Of a DNA stretch of 64,000 bases, positions 1-8,639 are shown piece after piece. Every line of letters begins with the position of its first letter. Within the stretch, counting starts at the first letter, position 1. Origin of the DNA: Arcicella lustrica (lineage in GTDB: Bacteria > Bacteroidota > Bacteroidia > Cytophagales > Spirosomataceae); the NCBI RefSeq assembly GCF_034930985.1, contig NZ_JAYGIM010000008.1:124001-188000 (forward strand), read 5' to 3'. The notes beneath the pieces are model-generated. The model did not search any database and was not told where the DNA came from. It saw nothing but the letters and a program-made list of their open reading frames with translations. A program made the translations under genes and the position numbers.

Positions 1-1
1 T

Positions 2-1045
2 GGTTTTAAGAAAGATGCCATCGTTCATTTTTACACAGATTGGAACGACCCAGACAATAACAAGAAATTTGTATTGATTCAAAAAATCAAGCAAATTCCT
101 GAAATAGAAAGCGTTAGTCTTGGAGAAACCCCTGCAAGAAATGGTTATTCTACCAACAGAGTGACTTATAACGAAGGTGGAAAAGAAATCAAAATAGACG
201 TTCATAGAAGAACGATTGATGAAAATTATATACCGATGTTTGGTATAAAAATTTTAGCAGGCAGAAACATTATTGATAGCGACTCAGCCAAAGAATTTAT
301 CATTAACGAAACTTACGCAAAAGCATTGGGTTTCAAAAAACCTGAACAAGCTGTTGGACATTTTTTAGTGTATTCGGGCGGAAAAGGAGATTATAAATTG
401 CCCATCGTAGGCGTAGTGGCTGATTTTCATTTACAATCATTGCACAAAGCCATTCAACCTTTGTATATGATGTCGGAAACCAAGTATGAGTCTGCGATGA
501 GTGTAAAAATTCATAGTAAAGGACAATCTTCTGCTGATTTCAAAAGTGTTTTAGCCAAAATAGAAAAAGCTTACAAGGAAATCTATCCTAATAGTTACGA
601 AGAATTTAGTCCGAAGTTTTTTGATGAAAGCATTGCCAAATTCTATGAAAAAGAAGAACGCTTTGCTAAAATTCTCAATACCGCTACGGGCGTTGCTATC
701 TTGATTTCTTGCATGGGTTTATTTGGCTTGGTGGCTTTTACAACCCAACAACGCACCAAAGAAATTGGTATTCGCAAAGTATTGGGAGCTTCAGTGACAC
801 AAATCATGCAATTGCTGTCGAAAGACTTTTTGAAATTAGTCATTTTAGGAATCTTCATTGCTACGCCAATTGCCTATTGGGCGATGAATCAATGGTTACA
901 AGATTTCGCTTATCGCATTACTATTAGTTGGTGGATTTTTGCTTTGGGTGGAATCGCCTCTATCATCATTGCTTTGATTTCTGTAAGTTATCAATCGGTA
1001 AAAGCTGCTTTGATGAACCCAGTGAAGAGTTTAAGAACAGAATAA
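2..1045 (+). CDS. ABC transporter permease, MacB/FtsX type (5' end outside window)
   Basis: The reading frame is open from base 2 and only the last 347 residues are present, so this is the C-terminal half of a permease like its neighbours; the methionine codon at 74 is internal. It has the second periplasmic core (the stretch ending in IVGVVADFHLQSLH is shared by the array) and the last FtsX domain with three predicted membrane helices. The cytoplasmic TKEIGIRKVLGAS motif follows the first of these helices. The C-terminus is MNPVKSLRTE, typical of the array. FtsX/MacB permeases do not conduct solutes in the usual way; they relay ATP hydrolysis to periplasmic domains (lipoprotein release, efflux, wall hydrolase control). 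Substrate unknown. It is the first of eleven tandem paralogues seen here; more may lie upstream. Confidence 0.9.
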   Translation, partial: GFKKDAIVHFYTDWNDPDNNKKFVLIQKIKQIPEIESVSLGETPARNGYSTNRVTYNEGGKEIKIDVHRRTIDENYIPMFGIKILAGRNIIDSDSAKEFIINETYAKALGFKKPEQAVGHFLVYSGGKGDYKLPIVGVVADFHLQSLHKAIQPLYMMSETKYESAMSVKIHSKGQSSADFKSVLAKIEKAYKEIYPNSYEEFSPKFFDESIAKFYEKEERFAKILNTATGVAILISCMGLFGLVAFTTQQRTKEIGIRKVLGASVTQIMQLLSKDFLKLVILGIFIATPIAYWAMNQWLQDFAYRITISWWIFALGGIASIIIALISVSYQSVKAALMNPVKSLRTE

Positions 1046-1127
1046 GTTGAGTTGTGAATTTTGAGTGCGGAGTGAGGAGTATTTTCTCTCCAAACCTCCA
1101 AAGTCCTTTAGTCCTAAAGTCAAGAAA
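1046..1127 (+). repeat. Array spacer repeat, copy 1
   Basis: Low-complexity spacer between two permease genes. It starts just after the stop codon with a GAGTT...TTTTGAGTGCGGAGTGAGGAG block and ends with a TCCTTTAGTCCTAAAGTC block before the next start. Similar text recurs after several other permease genes in the array. No promoter or terminator is evident. Confidence 0.7.
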
Positions 1128-3554
1128 ATGTTCAAAAATCATTTAAAAATCGCTTTGAGAATCTTGTTGAGAAACAAGGTTTACTCATTTATCAACATTG
1201 CAGGCTTGGCATTGGGGATTGCTGCCTTTTTGTTGATTTTGGAATATGTAAGTTTAGAAAAAAGCGTGAACCAATTTCACGCCAACTTGCCGACAATGTA
1301 CCGACTTTTGAACCAAAATACTAAAGGTGAAACTTGGGCACAAGTAGAACCGGGTTGGTCTGAAAAAGCAAAAGAACGTTTTCCCGAAATCAAAACTTAT
1401 TGTCGTGTAGCCGAGAGCGTTGGGAAAGGCGTGGTGAAATATGATGCTAAAAGTGTTTCTTTCGGAGAGAAAAAAATTGCTTATGCAGAAGGCAATTTCT
1501 TTACGTTTTTTAGCTTTTCATTGCTTCAAGGCACGGTCTCTGCCTTACAAAAGCCCGATGTAGTTTTTGTAGCAGAATCTGTGGCGAAAAAGTATTTTGA
1601 CGCAGAAAATCCTATCGGCAAAACGCTTACTTTATATAACCAATTTGGAAAAAAAGATTATTTAATAGAAGGCATTTTTGCCAATATGGGCGACAATTCC
1701 GACATTCAACTCGACTTTGTTTTTTCTTTAGAAACCTTAAAAAACCCAGCCAACCTCAATGATAACTCTTGGGCAAATCTTACTAATCTGGATTCTCAGT
1801 ATATTGACACCTATTTTCAGCTAAATCAAAATGCTGATTATTTGGCGCTTGAAAGCAAGCTCAACGTGCTTCGCAAGGAATTGAGCAAAGAAAATGATGA
1901 TATTACTTTCCGTTTACAACACTTTTCAGAAATACATTTGGCAAGTAGCTTATCGGATAGTTATCAACACAATGGCAACATCAAATATGTATTTATTCTA
2001 AGTGGTATCGCCTTTTTGATTTTACTGATTGCATGGTTCAATTATATCAATCTAAGTACCGCCAACGCCCTAAAAAGAGCTAATGAAGTAGGCGTAAGAA
2101 AAGTAATTGGTGCTACACGCAACAATTTGGTGATGCAGTTTTTAGGAGAATCTATTTTAGTAAACCTTTTTGCCTTTGTCGGAGCTATTTTTCTGGTGAC
2201 ACTTTTACAACCATTTTTCAATGAAATCATTCAGAAAAATCTTTCGCTTACTACTTTACTTTCCTCCTCTTTGTGGATAATTGGCTTAGGCTTGTTGATT
2301 GTTGGGTCTGTCGCTTCGGGCATTTATACTGCTTGGGGGTTGGCGAATTTTAAATTAATAGAAACCTTAAAAGGTAAATTACATAAATCAGCTAAAGGGA
2401 TTTTCTTGCGTAAATCGCTGGTGGTTACTCAATTTAGTATTTCAATTGTACTGATTATTGTTACGTTGATTATTTTCAGTCAATTGAAACACATGCAAAA
2501 ACAAGATTTGGGCATGAATATCAAACAATTGTTGGTGATAAAAGGGCCAGAAATTGGGAAAGACAGCACTTTCAAAAACCGAGTAAATGCTTTTGAAAAC
2601 GATATTGCCAACCTCAATTTCGTGAATGATTATTGTACCAGCGGAAGCGTACCAAGCAATTGGTATAATTTCACTACGGTTGGTTTTACTTCTGCTAAAT
2701 CAAAAACTGGCGACGAACAAAAACCATATTCATTTATAACTATCGGACATAAATTTCTAAAAACCTACGATATTCCATTGAAAGCAGGAAGAAGTTTTAC
2801 AGAACAAGAATGTGACGTTGAATGGAACAACAACAGCAAAGTACTCTTGAACGAAAAAGCCCTTGAACAAATGGGTTTTAAATCAGCCAACGAAGCCGTA
2901 AATGCCAAAATAAAATGGGATGAACGTTATTTGGATGTGATTGGCGTTGTGAAAGATTATCATCACAAAGGTTTACAAACCGCCATCGACCCGATGATTT
3001 TTTATCCTTTCAATAGTTCTTCGTACTTAACGATAAAGCTTGCTGGCGAAAATATGAATAGCAAAGTGGCGACTTTGGAAAATGTATTCAAAAAACATTT
3101 TTCGGGAAATCCATTTGAGTTTTTCTTTATGAGCGAAAATTTCAATAAGCAATACGAAACCGAAAGTCAGTACAGTACTTTGTTTACAACGGCTTCGGTT
3201 TGGGCAATTTTTATCGCTTGTATGGGACTTTTTGGTTTGGCTACTTTCACGGTAGAATCTCGCACCAAAGAAATTGGTATCCGTAAAATTTTGGGTGCTT
3301 CGGTATTCAGTATTGTACAATTGTTATCAAAAGATTTTTTGATTTTGGTAAGTATTTCCATTCTCGTCGCTTGTCCAATTGCTTATTATTTTATGCAGCA
3401 ATGGCTACAAGATTTTGCGAGCAGAATCAATATTGAATGGTGGTATTTTGCTTTGGCAGGCGTTTTGGCTTTGGCAATTGCTTTACTCACCGTTGGTTTT
3501 CAAGCCACAAAATCTGCCTTAATGAACCCTGTGAAGAGTTTAAGAACGGAATGA
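1128..3554 (+). CDS. ABC transporter permease, MacB/FtsX type (808 aa)
   Basis: Full-length permease. The frame is open from an ATG at 1065, but that extension reads through the spacer repeat; the ATG at 1128 begins MFKNHLKIALRILLRNKVY, which matches the N-termini of the paralogues, so I use it. Layout: membrane helix at about 18-42, periplasmic core about 45-285, three helices about 287-305, 340-360 and 382-402, a fifth helix about 428-450, second periplasmic core about 455-680, three C-terminal helices from about 685. The first cytoplasmic motif reads NEVGVRKVIGA (319-329), with Asn where the paralogues have Lys, and the preceding helix ends WFNYINLSTA instead of CINFMNLSTA, so this is one of the more diverged copies. 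The second motif, TKEIGIRKILGAS (about 713-725), is standard. Substrate unknown. Confidence 0.92.
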   Translation: MFKNHLKIALRILLRNKVYSFINIAGLALGIAAFLLILEYVSLEKSVNQFHANLPTMYRLLNQNTKGETWAQVEPGWSEKAKERFPEIKTYCRVAESVGKGVVKYDAKSVSFGEKKIAYAEGNFFTFFSFSLLQGTVSALQKPDVVFVAESVAKKYFDAENPIGKTLTLYNQFGKKDYLIEGIFANMGDNSDIQLDFVFSLETLKNPANLNDNSWANLTNLDSQYIDTYFQLNQNADYLALESKLNVLRKELSKENDDITFRLQHFSEIHLASSLSDSYQHNGNIKYVFILSGIAFLILLIAWFNYINLSTANALKRANEVGVRKVIGATRNNLVMQFLGESILVNLFAFVGAIFLVTLLQPFFNEIIQKNLSLTTLLSSSLWIIGLGLLIVGSVASGIYTAWGLANFKLIETLKGKLHKSAKGIFLRKSLVVTQFSISIVLIIVTLIIFSQLKHMQKQDLGMNIKQLLVIKGPEIGKDSTFKNRVNAFENDIANLNFVNDYCTSGSVPSNWYNFTTVGFTSAKSKTGDEQKPYSFITIGHKFLKTYDIPLKAGRSFTEQECDVEWNNNSKVLLNEKALEQMGFKSANEAVNAKIKWDERYLDVIGVVKDYHHKGLQTAIDPMIFYPFNSSSYLTIKLAGENMNSKVATLENVFKKHFSGNPFEFFFMSENFNKQYETESQYSTLFTTASVWAIFIACMGLFGLATFTVESRTKEIGIRKILGASVFSIVQLLSKDFLILVSISILVACPIAYYFMQQWLQDFASRINIEWWYFALAGVLALAIALLTVGFQATKSALMNPVKSLRTE

Positions 3555-3672
3555 GTTGAGTTGGGAATTTTGAGTGTGGAGTGAGGAGTAAATTTTTCCG
3601 AAATCTGAAATCTAAAATCCTTATTCCTTTAGTCCTCGGTCTTTTAGTCATAAATCCTAAAGTCATCTAATC
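3555..3672 (+). repeat. Array spacer repeat, copy 2
   Basis: Spacer of 118 bases with the same two blocks as copy 1: GGGAATTTTGAGTGTGGAG followed by GTGAGGAGT near the stop codon, then AAATCTGAAATCTAAAATCC heptamer-like units and the TTTAGTCATAAATCCTAAAG block before the next ATG. Confidence 0.75.
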
Positions 3673-6033
3673 ATGATACAAAATTATCTAAAAATCGCTT
3701 TTCGTAACCTGTTGAGAAACAAGGTTTTTTCTGTGATTAACATTCTTGGATTGGCTCTTGGCATGACTTGTAGTCTGATGATTATGCTTTGGGTTCAAGA
3801 CGAGCGAAGTGTTGACGCTTTTCACACCAATAAAAACCAATTGTATAGAATTTATATGAAGGAGTTTTTTAGCGGAAAAACACAAGGAGTAATCTGGACA
3901 CCAGGCCCATTAGCTGAAGAGCTAAAAAGAGTAATTCCTGAAATACAAATGTCAACTGCTTTTTCTTGGCCTAGCAGCCAAACTTTTATGGTTGGCGATA
4001 AAGTAAATAAACAAGAAACCAACGTAGCCGGAGCTGACTTTTTTAAAATGTTTAGCTTCAAGCTATTACAAGGAAACCCCGAATCTGCTTTAAAAAACCT
4101 TAATAGCCTTGCTATTTCTAGAAAAATGGCCGAAATATTTTTTGGTAGTCCAGAAGTAGCCATAGGCAAAACAATTCGTTTCGATAATCGCAATGATTTA
4201 ATCGTTACTGCTGTTTTTGAAAACCTACCGCAAAATAGCACCTTGAAATTTGATTGCCTCCGCAGTTGGGATGCTTACGTTATTGATAATGAATGGGCTA
4301 AAGATTGGGGCAGTACCGATCCCCTAACCTTTTTTATGATTCGTCCCGATGCGAACCCTGAGCTTGTAGCCAACAAGATTAAGCATGTACTAGATAAATA
4401 CAGAAAAGGACTAGATAAAACAGAGTTAGCCATGCAGCCCTTTCATGAATATTATTTGAATAGTAATTTCAAAAATGCTGAAATGGAAGGTGGACGAATA
4501 GAGTACGTTCGTCTATTTAGTATTGTTGCTGTTTTTATCTTATTAATTGCCTGTATCAACTTCATGAACTTGGCAACCGCACGTTCGGCCAAAAGAGCTA
4601 AAGAAGTTGGTGTACGTAAAGTAGTTGGTGCTGTTCGCTCTGCGTTAATCAAGCAATTTGTGGGAGAAGCCATGTTACTTACCATTTTTGCGATTATTAT
4701 TTCAGTTCTATTAGTTACGTTATTGTTGCCTTCGTTCAATAGCCTTACTGGCAAAGGAATCGTTTTACCAATTAATGAAATGTATTTCTGGGGTTTATTA
4801 ATTGGGCTGACCTTTGTAACAGGTATCATCGCTGGTAGTTACCCAGCATTCTTCTTATCGTCACTGAACCCGATTAAGGTGTTAAAAGGTACCTTGAAAG
4901 TAGATTCAGCATCTACTTGGTTAAGACAAGGCTTGGTTGTCTTTCAATTCTCTCTTTCTATCATCTTGGTAATAGGAATGATTGTTATTTATCGTCAAAT
5001 AGATTATATCCAACATAAAAACTTAGGCTTCAACCGTGAAAACCTGCTCTATTTTCCTGTTGAAGGTAATTTGAATAAAAAGTATAATATTCTAAAAGAA
5101 GAAATATCTCATCTATCAAGCATTAAGCAAATATCCCATATGACAGCAAACCCTGCTGGCATTGGCGATGGTACAGAGGCTATTAGCTGGCCAGGTAGTA
5201 ACCCTAATGATAAAATAAGGTTTACGCCAGTGGGTGTTGGCTACGACTTTGCCAAAACAATGAAGCTTGAACTAGTGGCGGGTAGAGAGTACTCAAAAGA
5301 TTTTGCTTCAGATTCATTAGGCTTTATCATCAACGAAACGGCACAAAAGGCAATGGGTTTTAAAAATCCTGTTGGTCAATCTGTTACTTGGGGTAGAGCA
5401 AAAGGTAGAATTATTGGTGTTGTGAAAGACTTCCATTTTCAATCACTTCATACGCCAATCAGACCGATGATTACTTATTTGAGTGATAGGTACAAACAAG
5501 GCAACATCATTGTTCGGGTTGAAGCAGGCAAAACAACTGAAGCTATTGCACAATTAGAGGTATTATGTAAAAAAATAAATCCAGAATATCCATTTACCTA
5601 TTATTTCACGGACGAAGAGTACGCCAAACAATATAGAAGCGAGCAAGTGGTAAGTACATTATCTAGCTTATTTGCTTTCTTGGCTATTTTCATTTCCAGC
5701 CTTGGCTTATTTGGTTTAGCGGCTTTTATGGCCGAACAGCGTACCAAAGAAATCGGTATCAGAAAAGTATTAGGTGCTTCTGTAATAAATCTTGTTAATC
5801 TTCTTTCAAAAGATTTCTTAAAACTAGTACTATTAGCTTTTGTAATCTCAGCACCACTTGCTTGGTATGTAGCTAACAATTGGTTACAAGATTTTGCTTA
5901 TAGAACTGAAATCTCTTGGTGGATTTTTGCAGTAGCTGGTATGTTGGCTTTATTAGTTGCTATGTTAACGGTTAGTATTCAGGCTATCAAAGCAGCGTTA
6001 ATGAATCCTGTAAAAAGCTTAAAAACAGAATGA
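3673..6033 (+). CDS. ABC transporter permease, MacB/FtsX type (786 aa)
   Basis: Complete permease with the two-lobed MacB-like plan: helix 1 at about 18-42; first periplasmic core to about 275; helices at about 281-301, 334-356 and 372-396; helix 5 at about 418-440; second core to about 660; helices at about 664-688, 713-735 and 748-770. The two cytoplasmic motifs are KEVGVRK (310-316) and KEIGIRK (692-698). The start MIQNYLKIAFRNLLRNKVF is the array consensus and lies right after the spacer. It is the shortest complete copy. Its second core contains NPAGIGDGTEAISWPGSNP, unlike the corresponding segment in other members, as expected if the periplasmic faces have specialised. Substrate unknown; no ATPase adjoins it. 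Confidence 0.93.
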   Translation: MIQNYLKIAFRNLLRNKVFSVINILGLALGMTCSLMIMLWVQDERSVDAFHTNKNQLYRIYMKEFFSGKTQGVIWTPGPLAEELKRVIPEIQMSTAFSWPSSQTFMVGDKVNKQETNVAGADFFKMFSFKLLQGNPESALKNLNSLAISRKMAEIFFGSPEVAIGKTIRFDNRNDLIVTAVFENLPQNSTLKFDCLRSWDAYVIDNEWAKDWGSTDPLTFFMIRPDANPELVANKIKHVLDKYRKGLDKTELAMQPFHEYYLNSNFKNAEMEGGRIEYVRLFSIVAVFILLIACINFMNLATARSAKRAKEVGVRKVVGAVRSALIKQFVGEAMLLTIFAIIISVLLVTLLLPSFNSLTGKGIVLPINEMYFWGLLIGLTFVTGIIAGSYPAFFLSSLNPIKVLKGTLKVDSASTWLRQGLVVFQFSLSIILVIGMIVIYRQIDYIQHKNLGFNRENLLYFPVEGNLNKKYNILKEEISHLSSIKQISHMTANPAGIGDGTEAISWPGSNPNDKIRFTPVGVGYDFAKTMKLELVAGREYSKDFASDSLGFIINETAQKAMGFKNPVGQSVTWGRAKGRIIGVVKDFHFQSLHTPIRPMITYLSDRYKQGNIIVRVEAGKTTEAIAQLEVLCKKINPEYPFTYYFTDEEYAKQYRSEQVVSTLSSLFAFLAIFISSLGLFGLAAFMAEQRTKEIGIRKVLGASVINLVNLLSKDFLKLVLLAFVISAPLAWYVANNWLQDFAYRTEISWWIFAVAGMLALLVAMLTVSIQAIKAALMNPVKSLKTE

Positions 6034-6143
6034 TTTGACTTGGGAATTTTGAGTGCGGAGTGAGGAGTAAATTTTTCCAAAATCTGAAATCCCCAATCCA
6101 AAATCCCAAAGTCTTTTAGTCATAAATCCTAAAGTCCCAAAAA
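6034..6143 (+). repeat. Array spacer repeat, copy 3
   Basis: Spacer of 110 bases: GGGAATTTTGAGTGCGGAG and GTGAGGAGT near the stop, AAATCTGAAATCCCCAATCC units in the middle, and TCTTTTAGTCATAAATCC before the start. The last part and the first 26 bases of the next gene form a 45-base exact match (6125-6169) to 8621-8665. Confidence 0.75.
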
Positions 6144-8528
6144 ATGATACAAAATTATTTAAAAATCGCTCTAAGAACCTTACTCAGAAACAAGGTCTAT
6201 TCCTTCATTAATATAGCAGGATTGGCTACTGGTATGGCAGTAGCTATGTTAATTGGTCTTTGGATTTATGATGAAATTTCCTACGATAAATCCCATGAAA
6301 ATTATGACCGCATCGCACAAGTATTGCAACATAATCTTTATAATGGAGAAAAAACTACTCAGCCATCTAATCCTGCGGTAATGGCCGAAGAAATTCGCAG
6401 TCATTATGCCAGCGATTTTAAATATGTTTTACAATCTTCTTGGACATCAACCCATATTCTGACTTATGGAGAGAAAAAATTTACTAAATCTGGTAATTAC
6501 TTTGAACCACAAGTAACAGATATGTTGAGTTTGAAGATGCTAAAAGGCACAAGAGGAGGATTGAAAGAACCAAATTCAATTTTAGTATCTGAATCAGTAG
6601 CAAAAGCATATTTTAGGGACACAGACCCAATGAATAAACTCCTAAAAATTGATAATAAAGAAGTAGTAAAAGTAACAGGCGTTTATGAGGATTTACCTTA
6701 TAATTCAAGTTTTAGAGAAATGGAGTACATTTTACCTTGGGAATTATACCTGATTACTAATCCTTGGATTAAAAAGATGGATGATCCTTGGGGAAGCAAT
6801 TTTACCCAAACTTTTGTACAATTGGCTGACAATGCTGATTTAGATAAAGTTTCAAAAAAAATCATCAATGTTAAATTCAATAAAGTTGCTAAAGAATACA
6901 AAAGCTATAAACCCGAAGTATTCTTACAACCTATGAATAAATGGCATTTATTTGGTGAATTTAAAAATGGAGTAAATGTTGGGGGAAGAATTGAATTTGT
7001 ATGGCTTTTTGGTATTATTGGCATTTTCGTTTTGCTATTAGCTTGTATCAATTTCATGAATTTAAGTACCGCTCGTTCGGAAAAACGAGCTAAAGAAGTA
7101 GGTGTGCGTAAAGCCATTGGTTCTGCTCGTAGCCAATTAATTATTCAATTTCTAAGTGAATCCTTATTGGTTGTAGTGTTTGCATTTGTATTATCAATTC
7201 TTTTAGTTCAGCTTATTTTGCCTTCTTTCAATGAAGTAGCTGATAAAAAAATGGTCATTCTATGGACAAACCCTTTCTTTTGGCTTTTGGGTCTTAGCTT
7301 TAGCTTACTAACAGGTTTAATTGCGGGAAGTTATCCAGCCTTATATTTATCATCTTTCCAGCCTGTCAAAGTATTAAAAGGTACTTTCAAAGTGGGTCGT
7401 TATGCGGCTATTCCTCGTAAAGTATTAGTTGTTATTCAGTTTACAGTTTCAGTTACTTTAATTATCGGAACGATTGTAGTTTTCCGCCAAATTCAACATG
7501 CCAAAAACCGCCCAATTGGTTATAATCGTGATGGTTTAATCACCATGAATATGGCAACTCCTGATGTTCATAATCACTTTGAGGCTATCCGTGGTGAATT
7601 AAAAAGTACTGGAGTAATTTCAGAAATGACCGAATCTGGAAGCCCAACTACTGAAGTTTGGAATACCAATGGCGGTTTCGATTGGGAAGGGAAAGACCCA
7701 AATTTAGCCATTGATTTCCCGAACAATGGCGTTACTTATGAATATGGTAAAACCGTAGGTTGGCAATTTGTCGATGGACGAGATTTTTCAAGAGACCATG
7801 CTACTGATTCATTAGCCTTCGTAGTGAACCAAGCTGCCCTAAAATTCATAGGGTTAAAAAATCCAGTTGGAAAGACCCTTAAATGGAATGGTAAACCATT
7901 CAAAATTGTGGGAGTAATTAAAGACATGGTTGTACAATCGCCTTACCAGCCAGTGAGACCTTCATTATTTCATATTTCAAGTGACCAAGAAAATGTTCTT
8001 ATCATTAAAATAAATCCTAAAATAAGCTCAAGAGAAGCATTAAGTAAAATAGAAATAGTTTTCAGAAAGTATAATCCAGCAGCTCCGTTTGAATACACTT
8101 TTGTAGATGAGGAATATGCGAAGAAATTCGGAAACGAAGAACGAGTTGGAAAACTGGCGACCTTCTTTGCAATACTTGCCATTTTCATTAGCTGTCTTGG
8201 CATATTTGGTTTGGCTTCATTCACGGCAGAACAACGCACCAAAGAAATTGGCGTAAGAAAAGTACTTGGGGCAACAGTATTGAATTTATGGCAATTACTT
8301 TCTAAAGATTTTGTCTTTTTAGTGATGCTTTCTTTTTTACTCGCTGCGCCAATTGCTTACTTTTTTATGAACAGCTGGTTGAAAAAATACGAATATCGTT
8401 CTGATATTTCTTGGTGGATTTTTGTAGCGTCAGGTTTGGGAGCATTACTGATTACTTTATTAACCGTGAGTTACCAAGCCATAAAAGCCGCTTCGGCAAA
8501 TCCTGTAAAGAGTTTGAGAACGGAATGA
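6144..8528 (+). CDS. ABC transporter permease, MacB/FtsX type, subfamily A (794 aa)
   Basis: Complete permease of the close subfamily made by the genes at 6144, 8640, 19123 and 21630. Hallmarks are GMAVAMLIGLWIYDEISY in helix 1, CINFMNLSTARSEKRAKEVG before the first KEVGVRKAIGS motif (KEVGVRK at 317-323), and SSFQPVKVLKGTFKVGRY before helix 5. The second motif is KEIGVRK (700-706). The second periplasmic core carries SPTTEVWNTNGGFDWEGKDP at about 505-525; this is the segment that varies most among the four relatives. The last 133 bases are almost identical to the end of the next gene (one mismatch), which points to recent duplication or gene conversion. Function inferred only as an ATP-driven membrane transducer. 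Confidence 0.93.
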   Translation: MIQNYLKIALRTLLRNKVYSFINIAGLATGMAVAMLIGLWIYDEISYDKSHENYDRIAQVLQHNLYNGEKTTQPSNPAVMAEEIRSHYASDFKYVLQSSWTSTHILTYGEKKFTKSGNYFEPQVTDMLSLKMLKGTRGGLKEPNSILVSESVAKAYFRDTDPMNKLLKIDNKEVVKVTGVYEDLPYNSSFREMEYILPWELYLITNPWIKKMDDPWGSNFTQTFVQLADNADLDKVSKKIINVKFNKVAKEYKSYKPEVFLQPMNKWHLFGEFKNGVNVGGRIEFVWLFGIIGIFVLLLACINFMNLSTARSEKRAKEVGVRKAIGSARSQLIIQFLSESLLVVVFAFVLSILLVQLILPSFNEVADKKMVILWTNPFFWLLGLSFSLLTGLIAGSYPALYLSSFQPVKVLKGTFKVGRYAAIPRKVLVVIQFTVSVTLIIGTIVVFRQIQHAKNRPIGYNRDGLITMNMATPDVHNHFEAIRGELKSTGVISEMTESGSPTTEVWNTNGGFDWEGKDPNLAIDFPNNGVTYEYGKTVGWQFVDGRDFSRDHATDSLAFVVNQAALKFIGLKNPVGKTLKWNGKPFKIVGVIKDMVVQSPYQPVRPSLFHISSDQENVLIIKINPKISSREALSKIEIVFRKYNPAAPFEYTFVDEEYAKKFGNEERVGKLATFFAILAIFISCLGIFGLASFTAEQRTKEIGVRKVLGATVLNLWQLLSKDFVFLVMLSFLLAAPIAYFFMNSWLKKYEYRSDISWWIFVASGLGALLITLLTVSYQAIKAASANPVKSLRTE

Positions 8529-8639
8529 GTTGAGTAGGGAATTTTGAGTACTGAATGAGGAGTGATTTTTTACCAAAATCCTAAATCTGAAATCCAAAAT
8601 CCCAATGTCTTTTAGTCATCAATCCTAAAGTCCCAAAAA
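8529..8639 (+). repeat. Array spacer repeat, copy 4
   Basis: Spacer of 111 bases with GGGAATTTTGAGTACTGAATG, ATCCTAAATCTGAAATCC and TTTTAGTCATCAATCC blocks, close to copy 3. Confidence 0.75.

Noticed and set aside
1065..1127. N-terminal extension of the second permease from the ATG at 1065.
   Set aside because: It translates the spacer repeat; paralogues all start at the position equivalent to 1128.
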